A program made the translations under genes and the position numbers. The notes beneath the pieces were generated by a model, which did no database searches, was not told where the DNA came from, and saw only the letters and a program-made list of their open reading frames with translations. A stretch of DNA of 64,000 nt, from positions 62,001 through 126,000 of the forward strand of contig WBMZ01011587.1 of the NCBI GenBank assembly GCA_013400975.1, given 5' to 3'. Shown one piece after another: positions 49,782 through 64,000 of the stretch (positions are counted from its first letter, which is position 1; every line of letters starts with the position of its first letter). This DNA is from Atrichornis clamosus. Its lineage: Eukaryota; Chordata; Aves; Passeriformes; Menuridae.

Positions 49782-52700
49782 GTAAATGACTACACGCACC
49801 GTCTGCATGGTGACAGCTATCACAAATTTGTATTTTTTGTAGGGGTGTGTTTCATGTTACTGTTCTGTCTGAGAGGTTTCTCCATACTCATATTTGCATC
49901 AGAGAGTCACCTTATATGAAAGAAGTGGAGTTGAACCCTAGGGAGTGCATACACAAAAATTTCCAATTCTGGCTTAAGGATTATAGTCTTATTTTTCTTG
50001 TAACTTATTGTTAAATGTGACAGGGCTTGGGGGTTTTGTTTTGTTTTTCGTTTGGTTTTTACTCTTTTTTAGCATCTGAAGGGTAGCAGCCTTCATGAAA
50101 AACAGGTTTGGCAGACTACATTCCCTTGGTGCTGTGTTAGAATTTTTTTTCATATTCTCCCATATGTGAGAAATTCGAGATGTTAAAATTGCTGGCTTCA
50201 GTTTTCTCACCGGGCTGTTAATTTTAACCAAAGATGCTTCTTGACCTGAAATCCAGTTAATTATTTTATCACCATTGCGATAACTAATTGTCCTTATGTT
50301 ATGGTGGGATTAACGGGGAGTCTGTTCGCATAAGGTGTCTACAGGAAAAGCTGTGTACATCTAAAATGTACACCCTGCTGTTATATTCACAGTGGACGTT
50401 TTGAATACATCTAGAAGCAGCGTGGGTGTGTATGGAAAGAGTGGCGTATCTGTCCTTTCCAGTAAGGAAATGCCTAATACAATTGGCATGATTCAGAAAT
50501 GGCAGGGAGGTATTGTATAAAATAAACCATTTTATGCTGTTCAGAATATTTGCAGAGAAAAGAGACAATAGGACACGACCTTCAGAGCCATATTGCAATG
50601 GAGTCTATTTACTAGCTACATAGCTCTGAAATATTTAAAGCTGCAGTGCCCTTCACTGTTTTTTTTTTAATCTGTGACGACAAAGCAGATCAATTGCAGC
50701 TGAAACTGGGCCAAATGGAAGATTTGCAATTTTAATGCAGAATGAAACCTGTCATGGTGTGAAATCCATTTTAAGTTGGAAAAAAGCAGAGCTTGCACTT
50801 GCAGTTATATCTATACTAGGTGAAGTGAATCTCAGATTTTTCTGGGTTAGCTTTTTTGGTGTCAGACAAGTCAAAATTTTCTTCTTTGAAATGCAGTTAA
50901 ATCATTCATATATGCTCGCTGTTTAGGTAATTGTTTTCTCAACAAAGTATGATCTCTCAAACATTTTTAACTTACCAGTTTGGTAAGAATAGCATTTAGA
51001 TTGACATTTACTATTAGAAACACAGTAAAAACGAAAATCAAATATACTCCTACCCCCCTTGTTTTAAGAGACTGTTGAAATAAAATAAATACATTTCCAT
51101 GCACTTTCCAGTCCCATTCAAAGAGGGCATCTTATAGTCAGCCCTGAAATTTCATTTTGCTGCTTCATTCTGTTTAAAGGGAGAGTTGCAAATTTTTTAT
51201 TGGCTGCCCTAAATGAAGGTGGAGTGGCTTCTGGTGAGCTGCTGGTTAATGTCTCTGAAGCACTGAAGTCTGGAGGAAGATTACACTTTCAACACAATAT
51301 TCCTGGTGTAAATACTGTGTTACACAGAGGACAGCATCACAAAAGCTAATGAATGTAGTTCCCAGTCCTTTTTTTAGCAGTGGGAAATGTCTTTCAATTT
51401 ACAGTTATTGTTAATTGTCTACATGTAAGACATTACAAGTTTTGATATATTTGAATTAGTAGGGAAAACAACAGTAAATGGTCTTAGTTCTTGGTTGGTG
51501 AGATACATCTTTAATGATTACAGAACTTTATTATTGTGACTGTAAATTGTCACAAATGAAACTGGCAGATATTTAGTCGTCACTAGGAAAAAAAGTAAAT
51601 AACTGCTTTTAAAGAAAAGTTTCTTTGATTTTTTGAACCTAAAATTAAGGTTTTGAAAAACTAAATTATTAGCCAATATATAAATTTGGAAACTTGCTTT
51701 TTTATCTGTGATTTTAACCTGGTATTTTCATGTTCGACTAGAAGCAAATACTTAGACTGCTCTCAGCACCACCTCGTATAACAGTCTGATTTCAGAGATT
51801 CAGAAAACTTGTGATTTTTTTTCTATTAGGCTCTTTTTTAAATTCAAGCCGCTGAATTTTGCATATTAAAAATGGTAATCTGGGTTAGTGTTGATTGCTG
51901 CTATAGTTAACAAATTGCCAAAGACATCTTGAAACCATACTATTGATAGGAGGTGACTTTAGTTACACTGACAAAAATGAAATTCAAATTAGTCTAAGAG
52001 TTTGATATTTGCTGCCAAGGTTCTGGATGCCTTTTTTCCTCTTCCCCCCACCCCGAAATTGGGCAATATGTTGACACAGTAAGTTCTGCTTGTCAGCACT
52101 ATGGAGTAGTTCTGGCAGGTTTATCCATGTACATCTGCCACCCTTCATAACTGTGCGGGTTTGAGCTACTTTAGAAATACCTTCCAGTAAACTTTCTAGC
52201 AACACCCTTATGCATGTTAGCGAGTTCTTCGTGGTACCCTGTTCTTTTATGTTAAGATTATGAGGGTTCCTAAGAAAAAAGAAAACTATTCATACGTTCA
52301 AGGTTTGAAATAACATCAGGGAGAGCTTTTTTGTAATTCAGGTCTTTGCAGTGACCACAAATTTTAAGCAGAAAGCATCTATAACCAAGATTTATATTTT
52401 GAGTCTATAGTATTTGAAGACAGTTGATACTCAGCTATTGATATATCTTGTTCTAGGAAAAAATGTTCAATTTGAAAATGTTTCTCTTTAGAGCATGTAT
52501 ATAAAGCAATATGCTAGATATTTTCATCCCTGGATCTGTGTAATACTTTAGTGCATCTTGTATGTCAAAACCAACTGGCATCTGTCCCAAGGAGTTGTGC
52601 TGCAGAACATGTCAGAAGATTTAAAATACCACTTGGTAGGAATTTTGCTGGTGTCTGACTTGTGACTGGTGTTGAAAGGCAACTAAAAATTATTTGAAGG

Positions 52701-55700
52701 AGACTGTGTCCATATAATTACTGGGAAAAATTGATCGCAATGTATTTAAAAAAATGGAGATACAACGTGGATAGTTGAAAGGAAAAAGAGAAGAGGTGTT
52801 CAGTCTGGAATGAAATGTAATGTAGCAAATAAGAGATGGAGATGAGATCATGGGAGCAGATGTGGAACTAGGCCAGATAGGAAATACAAAAACACGACCA
52901 GTTTGTTGTTCTGAGTGTTCTTTGGCTTCTGAGTGGTTCAGGTGAAGGGTCTCTGTCAAGTGGCAAGCTGCAGTGTTGTGCTATTATGTTAGGTGCTCCT
53001 CAGCTCTGGCGTTTGAGGTTGACATTGGCGATTGTCCCTGGGACACAGTTCCCAGGGCAGTGGTTCAGTTCCATTTGCCAGCAGAGTGGTGGAGAGCTAT
53101 TGTCATCTCGTGCTTCTGAGCTGCTCCCACAATTCTCTTTCCCTTCACTTCTCTCAGGTAAATAGTGTATTAAGAAATATTGGCTTTTGGCCATATGAAG
53201 ATATTGGGACTCAGCTTGTGGGGTTAGGAGGATTGATAGTGCCTGAAATAGACCCTTGGAAGCAAGGATAAGAAATTCTCTTTACAGTGGAGAAGATAGA
53301 GAAGGAATTAAATGTTTGAAGACCAGTATTCTAGTTAAGGATATCTACCTTGTGAATTTTAATTATAACAACACTGTAACAATTTTCCAGAAACTGTGCT
53401 GAGTTTTGCTGCTTTCCAAGTAATGCTCTTTAGAAACAAAAAAAGCATTGCAATTTGTACTCTGAAGATTCATCATCAAGTCATTCTTGGCAGCTTTATT
53501 GATAAATATTTCTCAAGCAGAAATAAATAAGATGGTATTGATTGTGTATAAAGATAGTTTTAACATGGTATCTTTTGCAGGGAGACTGAGAAGGGTTTGC
53601 TGGTTTTTTGGAGGAGGAGGTCTTGGTGTGGGGCTTTGATGTGGGGTAGTTTTCCTCATTGATTTCTATTGGAATTAGTCTGGACCAGATAAAATTATAA
53701 GCTAAATTCAGAAATTATATATAACTTCAATATTTCATACCTAAAATGCCAATACTATAATGCAGTGAGTTTGTGTTATAAATATAATTGTGTATATATG
53801 CATAAATGTATTGAGTTCAAGTACTGGAACATTCGCAAGCGCAACAAAGTTTTGCATTTATGAGTAAAGAAGTTTTACTGGCTGATACACTCTGGTGACT
53901 GTAATTTTAAAACCTTTTTTTAAATCTAGACTTTTTTTTCAGTCAGAAACAGTTATATGCAATAAGTCTATTTGAAGATTAATTTTTAAAACACCGTATT
54001 TCTTCAGTCTAAATTTGGCATTCTGGGCTCTAGCTTCTTGACAGTTTAGTAGGTAACCACACTTAGTAGTGTTTTCGTTCTGCTTCTGCTGGTACTATTA
54101 ACTAGCACAGTTAGTAGCCTAATTCTGAATACTAAAATGTGAGAACACATACCATGGTATCTTAGTAGTCTTCCAGTGTGACAGATACAAGTAACACATG
54201 ATGTTCTAGCTTAGTGGTTGTGAAGTATTTTAGAATTTTCTGTTAGATTTTTAATTTGATTGAATTCTAAATGTCTGCATTTCAAATTAAGCAGAATATA
54301 ATAATGGCACAGAAAAAAAAAGCACACTTTCATATTAAAAGTATGATAATTGAGCACTGTTTATTGATTAGAGTTTTGATTTTAAGTAACCAACTGAATC
54401 ATAGTTAAACTGTCAAAGTTAGTGAAGGCAAAGCAAAGGTCTGAGTTCAGTAGGCAGCTGATATTCTGATTAGCTCCATATATAGGCAGGACTTCCCTAA
54501 AAACATTAAAGGTATTACTATTAAACAATGAATCCATAATTTTGTCTTAAAGATTTGATAAAGGTTTTATCTGTTGTGGGGAAGTTTGGTAGAAGGGGAG
54601 GTGAGGGGCATGGCAGTTCATTTTGCTATTTCCCTTCTTGGATCATCTTTCCCAGTTTTCATATTTTTGCCTAGACTGCTCTTATGAATGGAATGTAATA
54701 TGAAGAGAGACCTGGAAAAGTACTGTTTTCAGGTTCCAGTGGTTTTGAAGGAATAAAAAGAGTTTGCTGAGTGAGTGATGAACATTTCCATTTCTTAGAA
54801 ATTGGTAAAATTGCTCTCCTTTCATTAAGGTCACTCATGAGTGATTCCTGGCAGAACTACACTAAAGGGAAGCTAAAAATATAGCACTGTTAGTTTAAAA
54901 TTTGAAAGCAATCTTAAACTGCACACATCTGAATTTTGCTTATATTCTAGATTTTACAGTTTTTATGTTATTGTGATATTTTATACATTCTGTACCTCAA
55001 TTGAGGGTACCAGTGCATGTTTTGTTTCATTATTTTTTTCTTTATTTAATTTTTCCGTGTTTAATTCAGTGGAAATTTGAGAAGTGCAAAAGCATTGCTT
55101 TTAAGCAATTTTTAGAACATTGCACATATCAATGATAAGCAGATGTCTCAGTAGTTAGAGGAATATAACATTTTTGTATATAGATCTTCATTTGTGTAAT
55201 CTTTTTATTATTACAAGTAAATTTTAGAATTTTAAAAATGCAAGTTGTGAAAGGTCACAGAAATGTTGCTTGTGTGTTTTCAGATTGGACAACATTTTCA
55301 TATTCATAAGTTTCATTTATATGATTCTGTCTTTTCCTACAGGTTACCAGTAGCATTTGTAAATTACAATTAACTGATGTCTTCCTTTTCGTCATTGTTT
55401 AATGTGGCTTTGTCCCTTTTGGCATGCTTCTCAAGCTCATTCCAGAGATAAAACTGTCAATTTTTCTAAGATCTTAGAGGAGAGAAGCACTGCACAAATC
55501 AGGATAGATATTGACCTGCTTTGTCACAACAGTGTTAGAAGGGGTGATGTGAACTCCATTCTACAGATGTAAATAAGAGGCATAGAGTTTGGGAAATTTA
55601 TTTTCTTCTCAGCGTTCAATCTGAGAAGACTAAGAAGTTGTAGTTTTTTCTGAAATATTTAGCATATATAGGTCTTTAAAAGCAGAACATCCACGGCAGT

Positions 55701-58700
55701 CACTTAAATTTGCTGTGTGAATCTCAAATTAGGCATGAAAAAGTGAAGACAACAAATTGTCACTTGTGAAAACTTTTAGTTTATGTTACATGCCAATTAC
55801 TCAGGAATTAAGAACCTTTCACCAGGGAAAAGAAACAAAGTATTTAATTTCTTCAATTGATATCCACTCTTTGTTCAAGTGTGTATGTCTTCCTCTGTAC
55901 ATCTTCCAAATTCTGGAGCAGTCTTACTCCTGCTCTTCCTAATTATTTTTCTGGATGGCTTTGCAAAATTTGCAAGAATTAGAGTTTTCTTTTAAGTTCC
56001 TAGAGTCTGAATAAACTACTTAAGCAAAACCACAGATTCTGTTGCACGTTAGGATGATAACCTTCACATGATTCACCAGCCCTAAGAGGCTTTTGATCAA
56101 CTCTACAGATTGTTATTGGTTTAACAAAGCAATGAAAGTTATGTGTACAGAGTACAAACTGTCAGTGGGTTTCAGTGGGCATGGCCCCTTTTCTTTGTTT
56201 TATCCACCCTTAAACTGTTCAACTGATTTCAGTCATCCCTTCTATTTCTTCCTGTTCCTGACTTCTGATCTCTTTTTTTCATTGGGGCTTCTCATTTGAG
56301 GCGGACTCCCCTGTTCCACCTTCTGGGTCAAAGCTTCAGGTTACAGGGAAAGGCCCAGTAAATCCCTGTAGTTGTAAGCCAAATCGTGTCCACTTAGTCC
56401 TGTGCAAACTTAATAGCATGAGGGGTTTTAAGTATGTTTAAACAAATTCAGAGAGAATGGAATTTTCAGAAATATTGGCTAGAAGTTCTAAATCCTAGAA
56501 ATTTGGGAATTTTAACCAAGTGATAGCTTAGTCTGATCATGCGGAACTGATTTTCTTTCGCCATCCCCACACTAAGATTTCAGAATATGTGACTTGGGAT
56601 GGATTTTCACACACTTCTGACATAAATGAGAAAAACATGATGTCATTATCATGGACACTTTATGTATGATTTTATTTTGTGTCATAATCATAAGTGGATG
56701 TTCCAGTGAAATTTATCTTTCCTACATGGAAGAATTATTGTGAAGGTGCTCTTTTTAAAAAGATTCATCCTAAAAAGTTATTTTTGGCAACACTGTAGGC
56801 AACTTAAAGCTGATCTTTTAATGAGAAATGTCAGACAACAAAGAAATTCACCCACCAAAGCTCTCTTGATTTTATTCTGAGTGATAAAGGCTCTTTTTTG
56901 CAGGTAAGACTCATTTTCTAAAGGAAGTCTTTGAAATTGTAGCTTCTTGTGAAAATTGCTAAAATAAAACAGAACATTTTGTTTTAAAACACTTAAATGG
57001 TTAATTATCATTTTGAATTAAACAAAAATTCCTAATTCCTTATTGAAAGTTGCTGCTTCATTCTGCTTGTAGTTTCTTGCTTTGTGAAAGAGATTTGTTA
57101 AAAGTATTAATGAATTAACATGTAGGTAGCTAGTGTCACTCCCATTTACTATGTGACCTTTACAGTAACTGTACATTTGTAAAGGGTTAACAAATGATTA
57201 ATATATTAACTGATTGTTAGGGCCCAGCATGTTAACAGATGGCTTATAACTAAATCTAATATCATCTATTTATGTACTTAGTAAGCATTAAGATGTGTGA
57301 TAACCAAGTGTGTAAAATGTTTATAGCACACTTTGTGGGTTTGAAATTTTTTTAAAACTACTTATAAAGATACCTTTTAGCTTTAAATCATGATGCCCAC
57401 AACAGTCTGACGTAATTATTTCACCTCGCTAAATAATTCTCTTGCTTATGTGTTCTTTCTGGGATCACATTGTTTCTTCCTGTGACAATTGAAATAAAAG
57501 TTTGAGAACAGTGAGACCTCGCACAGTAATTGAAAGGGTTTTTCGTAAAACTCACAAAGCCTGAAGTAGCAGCTGACTGTGCAGTAGGAAGATTAAGACA
57601 GAAAAAGAGAGTAGAGGAAACAAAAGTCAGGAACAAGAAAAAGTAGGACTTCTATAGTACAGAATGAAAGGGAAGCTGTGGCATTTTCAAATATGACAAT
57701 CCAACATGACAATATATCCGTTCTCTTTCTGTGGATGAGAATTTCTGCAAATATCTTGCGAAGTTTGGACCAGGTCCAGCTTTTAGTGGTGAGGGTCCTC
57801 AGGCTCCTGCTGTTTTTGGCAGCTGCTAAGTGAAGCTGTACCTGTGACTTCTGAGTAAAAAAATCAGCCATGACTGTCAGCAGATTTTACAAGTGATGTT
57901 TTGATGCAAGTTTCTGCAGACAGTCTTACCTCCCTTATCTAAACAGGAACACACTCTTCTGACATGGTTTCACAAAGTAGAAACAATAGATTGCTTATAT
58001 AACAATTTTTTCTTGCTAGGCACCTGATGTTGTGTGTACCATTTACAACTACTTGAAAATGGACTGTAGTAAATTTTACAGGTTTTTTGAAAGGCTTCAC
58101 TTTCTAATGAAACAAATGTTTTCTTGCTATTTCAATTGCATAGTAGCCTTGTTTAAATATAAGCCTGAACTGGTGAATGTTTCAAAATATAGCTCAGTCC
58201 TTGGCTCCACTGGACATGTAGAGCAAGGAGAATTAATTTAAAAGAACAAATACAATGAAAATAGCTTTTTAAAAATGAATACAGATGTGCATAGATGCAA
58301 AAGGCAACCATACTAGATGCATAGTTTTTCATACAACCTGCTATTTTGTTTACCTTTTCACACTTAACATTTATATTTGTGGTATATAATTGTCCAGAAA
58401 TCAGCTAATAAATTCTTGTATTTCTCCTGTCTGTGTCATTCTTTCTGGTTGATAAGGTCGCAGTTTATAGTGAAAATTGAGTCCTTGAGGTCATGACCTT
58501 GTAGTTAGTGCTATTAAATATCTGTATGCTTTGCTGCAGTTCTTCAGTTCTTTTTGCATGATGAGCTGATCTCCTGTGGGTTGATGATATCTTGTAAACA
58601 TGATTATTGTGTTTCTACTTTAATAACCAATGTTATTGAAAAAACTGGTCTCAAGGTTTGCCCTTAAGAAACTGCATTGTTCAATTCAGCAGATGCTCTT

Positions 58701-60370
58701 TAGGACTGGCAGTTCTTTCCCATTTTGCCATTTTCTTTCTTACCTCAATTGCTCTAGTTACTGTTTTGTCCCCATTTACTTGGTTGCTTTGCCTGTAGCA
58801 CCATATGAAACACTCTGTCGCAGTCTTTGTTAGATCAGCTATGTCATCATCTTTCAGGAGCCAGAAATCATTGTTTCCAGGGTATTGGGTCAGTAACGTA
58901 TAATGTTACATTGTTTCTGCATTGTATTTCTTAAGAGAAGAAATCCTTTCAGTCATAAAAACTAGAAACAGTGTTTGTCCTGTGTAGTTTCATATCCTGC
59001 TTCAGTTATTGCACTCTTTCATTTTTAATTTGCCGGTCACATACATACAGTACTGGCATTCTTACTTGAACTAGCTTTAGTGGTTCCACTAACTGTGCCT
59101 TGCTGACTCTGGCTCCTTTCAATTACGATGTTTCCATGCACCTCATCTATTATTGAGCTGGATAGATGATATTGCTTTCTCTTACTATTTACCTGTCTTT
59201 TCTGTTTACTCTTGTTTATCTGATTTTCCTCTGTGAATGTGAAGACCAATTATGGAGGCTACGTTATTTTCTTCTGACTTCTTCTGATGTTTTTTACATT
59301 TTTTATCAGTCTTGCCAGACTTTTTTCTAGACATTTGTTGTCCAAGGTATTCATGCTGACCTTGTTAGAGTTTCCCTCAATATATGTAAGTGGCTGAATG
59401 TCCTGGTTCTTTCCTACTAGCAACATTTCTTAAGGTGCCTGTCGGTTTTTATTACCTTGTGCAAAAAAAAAGGGAGAATTCTGCAAATCAGGCAGGCTTT
59501 TATCGCAAGACATTTTTCCTGTCTGGAGCAATCTACTAAATTTGCCATGTGCAAATCAGTTTAGCTCTTATGATGTAAAAAGACAGTGTTTTACTTGCTC
59601 CTATGAATATTGTCTTCAATTTCTGCATAAAGGTTTCCTTTTGGTTAATGGCCTGTTCATACTTCTACTTGTGTATCTTGTGATTCCTGAATTATTTTAA
59701 TTAAACCCAAATGTGCAGCAGTAATTTTAATGCATAACATCTACCTGACAATACAACTGCTCATTGCTTCTTCTTATCTAAGAGGAATAACCTGGTTATT
59801 TTAAAGAATTTTAACATAAGTATTCAGGCACTTTCTGCATGACACAGTTAGTTATTCTTTTTCTCATATCGGGTATGTCTTTAAGCCCATTAGGCAATAA
59901 AAGATGGAAGTATACATAATGTGATTCAGTTACTATTTTAATATATTTATCATATGAAGTAATGTATTTAATAAATTCGTTCTGAATTTTTTATTAAACT
60001 GAACTTTTTTTCATACATGGGATGATGAAGTACTTGCAACTGGAAAAATTCCATTGTTTACAAAATTAAATATGAAATAGAATTGCTTGCATATAATTGA
60101 TTTGAAGAGTTGCTTCTAATTAAAACATAATTTTGTGTTGCCCTGAGTTTTGCAGTTCTTCGATGTTTTCATGTTCTGTAACAGTTTCTCAGGCACTATC
60201 CGTAAACACAGACATGTTTTGCTAACAGTCTTTTATTGTTTTTCATTCCATTCTCCTAGGCAGAGACATGTGATGGATATTCCCTTTGACCAGTGTGATT
60301 GAGGGGTGGTAATTTCTCCCTCCAATCCACGGTGATTTCTAAGAACATATATAATAAAGGTGAGAGAGGG

Positions 60371-60384
60371 CTCTCTCTCTCTCT
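60371..60384. repeat. CT dinucleotide run
   Basis: Seven CT units in CPEB3 intron 2, preceded by a short GA-rich stretch. Confidence 0.75.
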
Positions 60385-62732
60385 GGCCTTGCTTCTCTCC
60401 TGACAAGGTGCCTGCATGCTTTCTTTCATGTCCAAGTGCGACAATTTTGGACTGGGATTTTTTTTTCGTCTTCTGTCCTTCCTTCTTCTTAAGTGGAGCT
60501 TGATGTTATGACTCGTCTTTGAATTCCTACTGCTAATTTTGCAGATGATCAAATACTTAATAACAAATATTTTTAAATTAAAATTTCTAACATAATGACA
60601 CTTCAGGGAAAGATATGTCAGTGTCTGTACAGAAGTCTTCAACTCATGTTTAGAAGTAGGTGCACAGCTTGAGAGAGCTTGTAATTCTATTTCTCTTACA
60701 AGAAGGTGTCTGAGACAACTGGGATTCTTTGATAAATTATGTCCTTGATAAAGTCCCAGGATGGAGAACATCTGCTGCCTAACTATTCTCAATCCCTGTT
60801 AGGAAGAATGTGATAGAGTGGGTTTTTGTGTGCCAAAATTTGTCATGCATATTAATCATGCTGTAATAGTATAAAGTTAGGACTTGGATAACTCATGTGA
60901 GTAATTGGTAATTAATTAGTAATTAAAAGTATATTGCAACTAATAGGTTAAACATTTTCTTTAAATTCTGCTGGATGCAAAGTGACATCTCACTGCAAAG
61001 GTCACCTCCTTGTCTTCTCTGGGAGCTGTTTTTCATTGCAAGTGTTTCTGGCCTGGTTTAGGCCTATGTGTAAATATTGGTGAATGACCCCTGTTTCCCC
61101 CAACCCTTATTGATGACGATCCCCACTATATCTAATATTTTATTGGTGCCTTTTAGAGGAGAAGGGCTATCTTGGCATTGAAATGGAACATGACTGTCCT
61201 CTCTAAGGGTAGTGCTCCAAACCTGTAGGTGAGGATCTTGTCATGTGTGAACAGATGAAATGTGATGCCTCTCTTTTGTTGAAATAGCTACTGGAGTTCT
61301 GACACTTTACAAGATTTTTGTTCAGGAGGTGCTATTTCCTGAGCACAACAGAAATGGAACAGGAGCCTGATTTGGAATGTGCCAGTTAGATATTATTTTG
61401 GTCACATTTTTCTTAAAAGCATGATGAGTTTGGATGAGAGACAGTATTTTATTTGTCATCAGGCTTAAATATTTCAGTGACACTTCTTTTTAATCTTAAC
61501 AATATATCCACTGGTGATCAGTAACTGTAGACAAAACCACTATTTCTGTTTCAGGTAAATCTTTGAGTTTCCTTTGCTGTGGTGGCCATAGTAAATGCAG
61601 CTACTGGGCAATGGTGCTCAGACATCTGTTTGACAGTGATTACTTGTGTTCTTTTCTATCTCCCATTTTGTCTCATTATGCTATCATACCATGAGACTGT
61701 AAATCTTTGAGACAATAGCTTCCTTGTACAATATGTCCCTACTGTCTTTTATATTATATGGTCCAGACTGCAAAGTGTGATTATTTAGATCCTTGCATGC
61801 TGGAGCATCCCCAGTACTCCCTCCTCCTTTGCACCTCTGTAGTGCTTTCATCTTGTGATTTGAGGTTTGCACTTGTGCTAATTTGTCAGGCAAGGACTTC
61901 TAAGGTCAATGTTAGTTTTTCCTTGCTGTGGGACACAGGCAACATCCTACTGAACAGAGTGGGAGAAGCCCAAAGGTAACTTATCAGTGCTGAACTCTTG
62001 CACAGCAGGCCAATGAACCAGTTAAATTATGTCATTTTAATAGCTCGAGGGTATAATGAATGGCCTTGTAAATTCTACTGCTGACATCTTTTTTTTTCCA
62101 CTTGCTTGTTTTTGTGAATTGATGGTCATCTTGGGTGTAACTACTTTAATCCTATATTTTACAAGTGTTAGAACCATTTGTTACAGGATAAGTAACTAGA
62201 ATAGAAAGTGGATACATCAGCTTTTTGAGATGCATTCAGCAGCAGGATTGATGAGCAGATTTTTATCTAAAGCATTACATTGAACAAAATATGACTAAAC
62301 ATAAATCCTGTCACTGAGTGCTCAGTCAGTTGTGCTGTCTGCAGATCATTCCCTACAGTAGTGTAATGGCTGTAAAAATAATCAGATTCTTCTGATTTTT
62401 TTGTTGTGGTGCGAGTTTCATTTATTTGGATTTTTAAATACATTTTAATTGCTTTCATGGCAAAAGAAAGATGTTTGAAATATTACTTATATTATTTCTG
62501 TTGGCTGGTAAAAAGTGGTGTTCCCCATTGGAGCATTAGGTTTAGGTGATGCAAGCATTTGACTCTTCTTTACTGTCATTGAATCTGAGGTGGAGAAATA
62601 ACACCAACGGTCATGTAAATAGTATGCTTGGCATATTATAAAAATCTCTATTGGAAGAATAACTAAGAGGACTTCAGAGAACACAATAAGTAGGCTATTG
62701 CTTACTAGTAAGGCTCTAATGAAAGAAATTAA

Positions 62733-62793
62733 CAATATAATATATAATATATAATATGTGTGTGTATATATATATGTATGTGTGTGTGTGTGT
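62733..62793. repeat. TATAA and TG/TA compound microsatellite
   Basis: ATAATATATAATATATAAT-type units run into a TG/TA mixture ending in a TG run. A likely polymorphic marker in CPEB3 intron 2. Confidence 0.9.
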
Positions 62794-64000
62794 AGTTTGT
62801 ATCCAGTAGGGCCATATTATGCTTTATTTCCTGCAACTCCAAAAGATGAATTGTCTGAACCAGGGGAACAGTTAATGCATTCCTCTGTTCTGTAGTTACC
62901 ATCTCTATTTAGGAAGATGAAGGGTGAAGTCAGTTACTTTCTTCCCTGCACTTTGCAAGCAAATATTGAATATTCGGTAACCTGGCACGATATTCTGTTT
63001 AAGTGACTATGATGCCAAGTTTTATGGCAATGAAGACTGAACTTTTTAATATATATTTTGAGTATTTATTAAGTATGTACAAAAAGGGAATCTCAATTGC
63101 AAAGTAAAGGGACATTTAAACCAAATAATATAATTTATATTAGTTTTTGTAATCCTGTATAATCCTGGTTGTACCTCTTCCTATTTCTGTGCTTTTTAGT
63201 TAATCTGAAAAGAAAAATTACAAACATTTCACTGAAGGATTTTAGTTTTCTTGTAATGTTTTAGAATTTATAAGGGGTTAAAGTTTGAATACAACTTTAC
63301 CTTTCTTTGTGGAAAAACTGCTTGAGTAGGTCAACTTTTCAAGGCTTTTGGATTCAATCCTAGTTCTTGCATGTTAACTGTAAAAGTCCATATAACACAG
63401 ACAAGGTGACTAATATTAACTAGAGTTTTGAAATGTTATTTTTCAAATTAAATGGAAATGTTTCCATCATCTATATATAGTTAGATATTGTTCTATAATT
63501 GTATTAAACTTCCTTTTTTTTTCTTAGAAGTCTTCTAAACAAGCTTAAAAAAAAATCAACCTTTGCCCAGTGAACTTCTGAACACCTATGAAAATAAAAT
63601 GTGCTACAATTGGTAATGTTGAGAAAAGACAAAAGTGTGAGAAGTTGATGTGTTCTGTGCACATTCAAAGAGCAGCAATAACATAAGAGAACATTCCTCA
63701 ATTGGTTCCAGTAAAGGAACACAATAAATTCAGCTTAATTTAATACTACCCAAAACTAACTGGAAAGATCAAAAAAGAAGTGAAATTCAAATAAAATTCC
63801 ATTAAGACTTGGTAGTAGTAGCTATGCTGGGCAGTTCCTTGTTACGGCCAGACAAATATTGTTCCGTCCTACCTACATTTTATGTCTTCTTATTTGTTTT
63901 GGTTTATTTCATACTTTTATTAAATCCAATATAAGGAAGAAGTACTGAAATTTCTGGATGTTCTAGTTCTGTGTGTGTCTGTGTTGTCAGTCATCTTGTT

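Larger units (their letters stand above)
49782..64000 (+). other. CPEB3: CPEB3 intron 2 (5' part; continues past the window)
   Basis: At least 14.2 kb of AT-rich intronic DNA. I searched by eye for the next coding exon (DRSRPYDTF...LMDMIRTDHE) and did not find it, so it should lie beyond 64000. No mobile element is clear enough to call. Simple repeats occur at 60371-60384 and 62733-62793. A minus-strand open frame of 178 codons (60256-60792) has no recognisable domain. Confidence 0.8.

Noticed and set aside
49782..64000. CPEB3 HDV-like self-cleaving ribozyme
   Set aside because: Mammalian CPEB3 carries this ribozyme in the intron after the first large coding exon. I looked for its conserved segments and saw no match. 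It is described as mammal-specific, and part of this intron lies outside the window.
1..64000. CRISPR arrays, bacterial operons, phage or defence systems, tRNA or rRNA genes
   Set aside because: No regularly spaced repeats, no dense coding and no cloverleaf or rRNA signatures were seen. The window is vertebrate genomic DNA with intron-rich genes.

Overview
The window is vertebrate nuclear DNA, most likely from a bird. It has large introns with consensus splice sites, CpG-island promoters, two CR1-type LINE fragments, an endogenous-retrovirus solo LTR and A/C-rich simple repeats. No bacterial or viral gene system is visible. The species cannot be named from the sequence alone.

Two conserved protein-coding genes are recognised. 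MARCHF5 (mitochondrial membrane RING-CH ubiquitin ligase) is complete on the minus strand. Its six coding exons lie between 14788 and 40150, and splicing them in phase gives 281 residues with an intact C4HC3 RING-CH domain and four hydrophobic segments. CPEB3 (cytoplasmic polyadenylation element-binding protein 3) is on the plus strand and only its 5' part is present. There is a probable first exon near 40.58 kb, the large first coding exon at 48871-49781 (300 codons), and at least 14.2 kb of the following intron. The RNA-binding domains lie beyond the right edge.

Layout: 1-13.7 kb is intergenic DNA downstream of MARCHF5, with an orphan CpG island at about 2.04-2.64 kb. From 13.7 to 40.15 kb is MARCHF5, with a degraded CR1 in its 15.7-kb first intron. 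From 40.15 to 40.6 kb is a GC-rich head-to-head promoter shared by the two genes, with two ZNF143/THAP11-type motifs and an NRF1-like site. From 40.6 to 48.87 kb is CPEB3 intron 1, holding a CR1 3' fragment, a solo LTR with matching 6-bp target duplications, and a second GC-rich promoter-like block. From 49.78 kb to the end is CPEB3 intron 2.

The MARCHF5-CPEB3 head-to-head order matches the mammalian arrangement from general knowledge. IDE, the next gene on the MARCHF5 side in mammals, was looked for and not seen. The observations most worth checking are an in-frame upstream start that could extend the CPEB3 N-terminus by 22 residues, the orphan CpG island with a long open frame, a glutamine-rich CPEB3 N-terminus, and a UG/UA repeat just upstream of a MARCHF5 splice acceptor.
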